Source: DATLLN01 sp963797175
Lineage (GTDB): Bacteria > Actinomycetota > Thermoleophilia > Gaiellales > JAICJC01
NCBI GenBank assembly: GCA_963797175.1
Contig: CAWCOL010000009.1
Span: 1,593,676-1,657,675 of the forward strand
Direction of reading: 5' to 3'
DNA length: 64,000 bases
The position numbers and the translations under genes were made by a program. Of this stretch, positions 62,409-64,000 are shown in pieces. Within the stretch, counting starts at the first letter, position 1. Each line of letters starts with the position of its first letter. The notes beneath the pieces were generated by a model. It did no database searches. It saw only the letters and a list, made by a program, of their open reading frames with translations, and was not told where the DNA came from.

Positions 62409-62518
62409 TGCAGCAAGAGACCCGGATCCGGGCCGAAACTCATCGGCCACCGATGAGTTCGCGGTCGCCCGGTGGTCTACCCTCGATGCACGTTCGAGAC
62501 CAACGAGAGGAGCCCTCG

Positions 62519-64000
62519 ATGAGCCTCACGCAAGCTCGACGACCGCACCCGCTGGCTCGCCCTGATCGTGCTCTGCCTCGGCGACCTGATGATCGTGCTC
62601 GACACGACGATCGTGAACGTCGCCCTGCCGTCGATCCGCGCCGACCTCGGCTTCTCCGAGACCTCGCTGGCCTGGGTCGTCAACGCCTACCTGCTCACCT
62701 TCGGCGGCTTCCTGCTGCTGGGCGGCCGGCTGGGCGACCTGTTCGGCCACCGGCGGCTGTTCCTGGTCGGCATCGCGCTGTTCACGCTCGCCTCGCTGGC
62801 CTGCGGGCTGGCCGACTCCAGGGCGTGCTGGTCGCGCGCGCGCGCCGTGCAGGGCCTCGGCGGCGCGGTCGTCTCGGCGGTGGCGCTCTCGCTGATCATG
62901 ACGCTGTTCACCGAGCCGGCCGAGCGCGCCAAGGCGATGGGCGTCTTCGGCTTCGTCGTGCGCGGGCGGCGGCAGCATCGGCGTGCTGCTCGGCGGCGTG
63001 CTCACCGACCTCGCTCGACTGGCACTGGATCTTCCTGGTCAACCTGCCGATCGGCGTCGCGTCGTGTGCGCTGGTCTGCGCTGCGGCTGCTGCCGGCGCG
63101 GAGCGCGCGGCGCGGCCGCGCGGCCGGCTCGACGTGGCCGGCGCGCGTCACGGTCACCGGCGCGCTGATGCTGGCGGTCTACGCGATCGTCAACGGCAAC
63201 GAGGCCGGCTGGACCTCCGCGCAGACGCTGGGCCTGCTCGGCCGGCCGCGGTCGTGCTGCTGGGCGTCTTCCTGGTCATCGAGTCGCGGGTCGCCGCGCC
63301 GCTGGTGCCGCTGCGGCTCTTCCGCCTGCGCAACGTCGCGACCGCCAACGTCGTCGGCGTGCTCTGGGCGGCCGCGATGTTCGCCTGGTTCTTCCTCTCG
63401 GCGCTCTACCTGCAGCTGGTGCTGGGCTACAGCCCGCTGCAGGTCGGCCTCGCCTTCCTGCCGGCCAACCTGATCATGGGCGCGTTCTCGCTCGGGCCTG
63501 TCGGCCAAGCTCGTGATGCGCTTCGGCATCCGCGCGCCGCTGGCCGCGGGCTGCGCTGGCCGCGCGTCGGGCTCGTCCTGTTCGCGCGCGCGCCGGTCGA
63601 CGGCAGCTTCGTCGTCGACGTGCTGCCCGGCATGATGCTGCTCGGCATCGGCGCCGGCATGGCGTTCAACCCGGTGCTGCTGGCGGCGATGAGCGACGTC
63701 GAGCCGCAGCGAGTCCGGCCTGGCCTCGGGCGTCGTCAACACCGCGTTCATGATGGGCGGCGCGCTGGGCCTGGCCGTGCTGGCGAGCCTGGCGGCGTCG
63801 CGCACCGAGCAGGCTGCTCGCCGCCGGGCACGCGCCAGCTGGCGGCGCTCAACGGCGGCTACCACGTGGCGTTCCTGGTCGGCGCGGTGTTCGCCGCGGT
63901 CGCCGCCGTGCTCGGCGGGGCGCTGCTGCGGCCGGTGATGCCGGCCGGCAGTCCTCACGGCGAGCAGCCGGCCGAGGAGCCCGAGCTCGCCCCGGCGGGC
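62519..64000 (+). CDS. EmrB/QacA-type MFS transporter (frameshifted, runs off the edge)
   Basis: ATG 62519 with GAGAGG upstream. After one base is removed early, LDDRTRWLALIVLCLGDLMIVLDTTIVNVALPSI (as DDRTRWLALIVLCLGDLM and VLDTTIVNVALPSI) gives the DHA2 first helix. Motif A GGRLGDLFGHRRLFLVG is intact. Later helices continue in other frames (LMLAVYAIVNGNEAGW, NVATANVVGVLWAAAMFAWFFL by retranslation, MGGALGLAVLASLAAS). No stop before base 64000. A multidrug-type proton antiporter; at least six frame changes. Confidence 0.75.
   Translation, partial: MSLTQARRPHPLARPDRALPRRPDDRARHDDRERRPAVDPRRPRLLRDLAGLGRQRLPAHLRRLPAAGRPAGRPVRPPAAVPGRHRAVHARLAGLRAGRLQGVLVARARRAGPRRRGRLGGGALADHDAVHRAGRARQGDGRLRLRRARAAAASACCSAACSPTSLDWHWIFLVNLPIGVASCALVCAAAAAGAERAARPRGRLDVAGARHGHRRADAGGLRDRQRQRGRLDLRADAGPARPAAVVLLGVFLVIESRVAAPLVPLRLFRLRNVATANVVGVLWAAAMFAWFFLSALYLQLVLGYSPLQVGLAFLPANLIMGAFSLGPVGQARDALRHPRAAGRGLRWPRVGLVLFARAPVDGSFVVDVLPGMMLLGIGAGMAFNPVLLAAMSDVEPQRVRPGLGRRQHRVHDGRRAGPGRAGEPGGVAHRAGCSPPGTRQLAALNGGYHVAFLVGAVFAAVAAVLGGALLRPVMPAGSPHGEQPAEEPELAPAG

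Overview
The window is very GC-rich (about 70% by eye), densely coded, and free of rRNA, CRISPR or recognisable insertion sequences. Adenosylcobalamin-dependent ribonucleotide reductase next to nrdR, a tmk-holB-ricT run, an actinobacterial-type LexA box, many GTG starts and many apparently leaderless promoters point to an actinobacterium. A deep soil-type lineage such as Thermoleophilia (Solirubrobacterales/Gaiellales) is my best guess; this is an inference from gene content, not a phylogeny.

Layout. 1-1.85 kb: end of a surface-polysaccharide locus (O-antigen ligase-like protein, FlgD-like Ig protein). 1.9-10.3 kb: the most interesting region, a long minus-strand gene train. In transcription order it reads HIT protein, fumarate-reductase-like flavoprotein, class I fumarase-like alpha and beta subunits, phosphosulfolactate synthase (ComA family), APS reductase, APS kinase, ATP sulfurylase, then two TauE/SafE exporters, each behind a near-identical promoter. 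The first genes are packed with 2-nt gaps or 4-nt overlaps. Sulfate activation and reduction make sulfite, ComA fixes sulfite onto phosphoenolpyruvate, and the fumarase- and fumarate-reductase-like enzymes could process the resulting malate analogue. 10.3-14 kb: 12-bp repeat array, Phd/PIN toxin-antitoxin pair, nitrilase, sugar-nucleotide epimerase, glycosyltransferase. 14-19.2 kb: ECF sigma factor with a membrane beta-propeller protein, PLP decarboxylase plus saccharopine-dehydrogenase-family enzyme (polyamine-like), Dps and a 49-residue protein. 19.2-28.1 kb: ABC exporter with divergent MarR, ArsR with divergent MFS, and an MFS pump coupled to an NhaA-DsbA fusion. 28.2-34.3 kb: agmatinase, acetyltransferases, hydrolase, ArsR, flavin monooxygenase, HtrA protease. 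34.4-39.2 kb: nrdR-nrdJ with NrdR boxes and an embedded LexA box, polysaccharide deacetylase, GalE-like epimerase. 39.2-47.9 kb: lipoprotein, HisZ/HisRS-like protein, inverted 12-bp repeat arrays, topoisomerase III, then tmk-holB-ricT-aldolase. 47.9-55.7 kb: ABC exporter, epimerase, MFS, enolase-superfamily enzyme, sugar-lactone oxidase, GST. 55.8-64 kb: tRNA-Thr(CGU), small regulators and enzymes, an ECF sigma factor and an MFS transporter running off the edge.

Sequence quality matters here. Many conserved genes (tmk, holB, HIT, fumarase alpha, nitrilase and others) carry frameshifts, and almost every one I resolved is repaired by removing a single base, usually a G or C. They cluster at 8.5-17.3 kb, 44.7-46.9 kb and 57.6-64 kb, and are nearly absent from 17.3-40.6 kb and 46.9-57.5 kb. 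I treat them as probable base-calling or assembly insertions and annotate the genes across them. The 58-64 kb end is the worst, and its annotations are the least certain.

A recurrent element is a -10 hexamer (TANNNT) placed 6 to 10 nt, usually 6 or 7, upstream of ATG/GTG with no Shine-Dalgarno, seen before at least 14 genes. Genes inside operons instead start on ATGA/GTGA overlaps.
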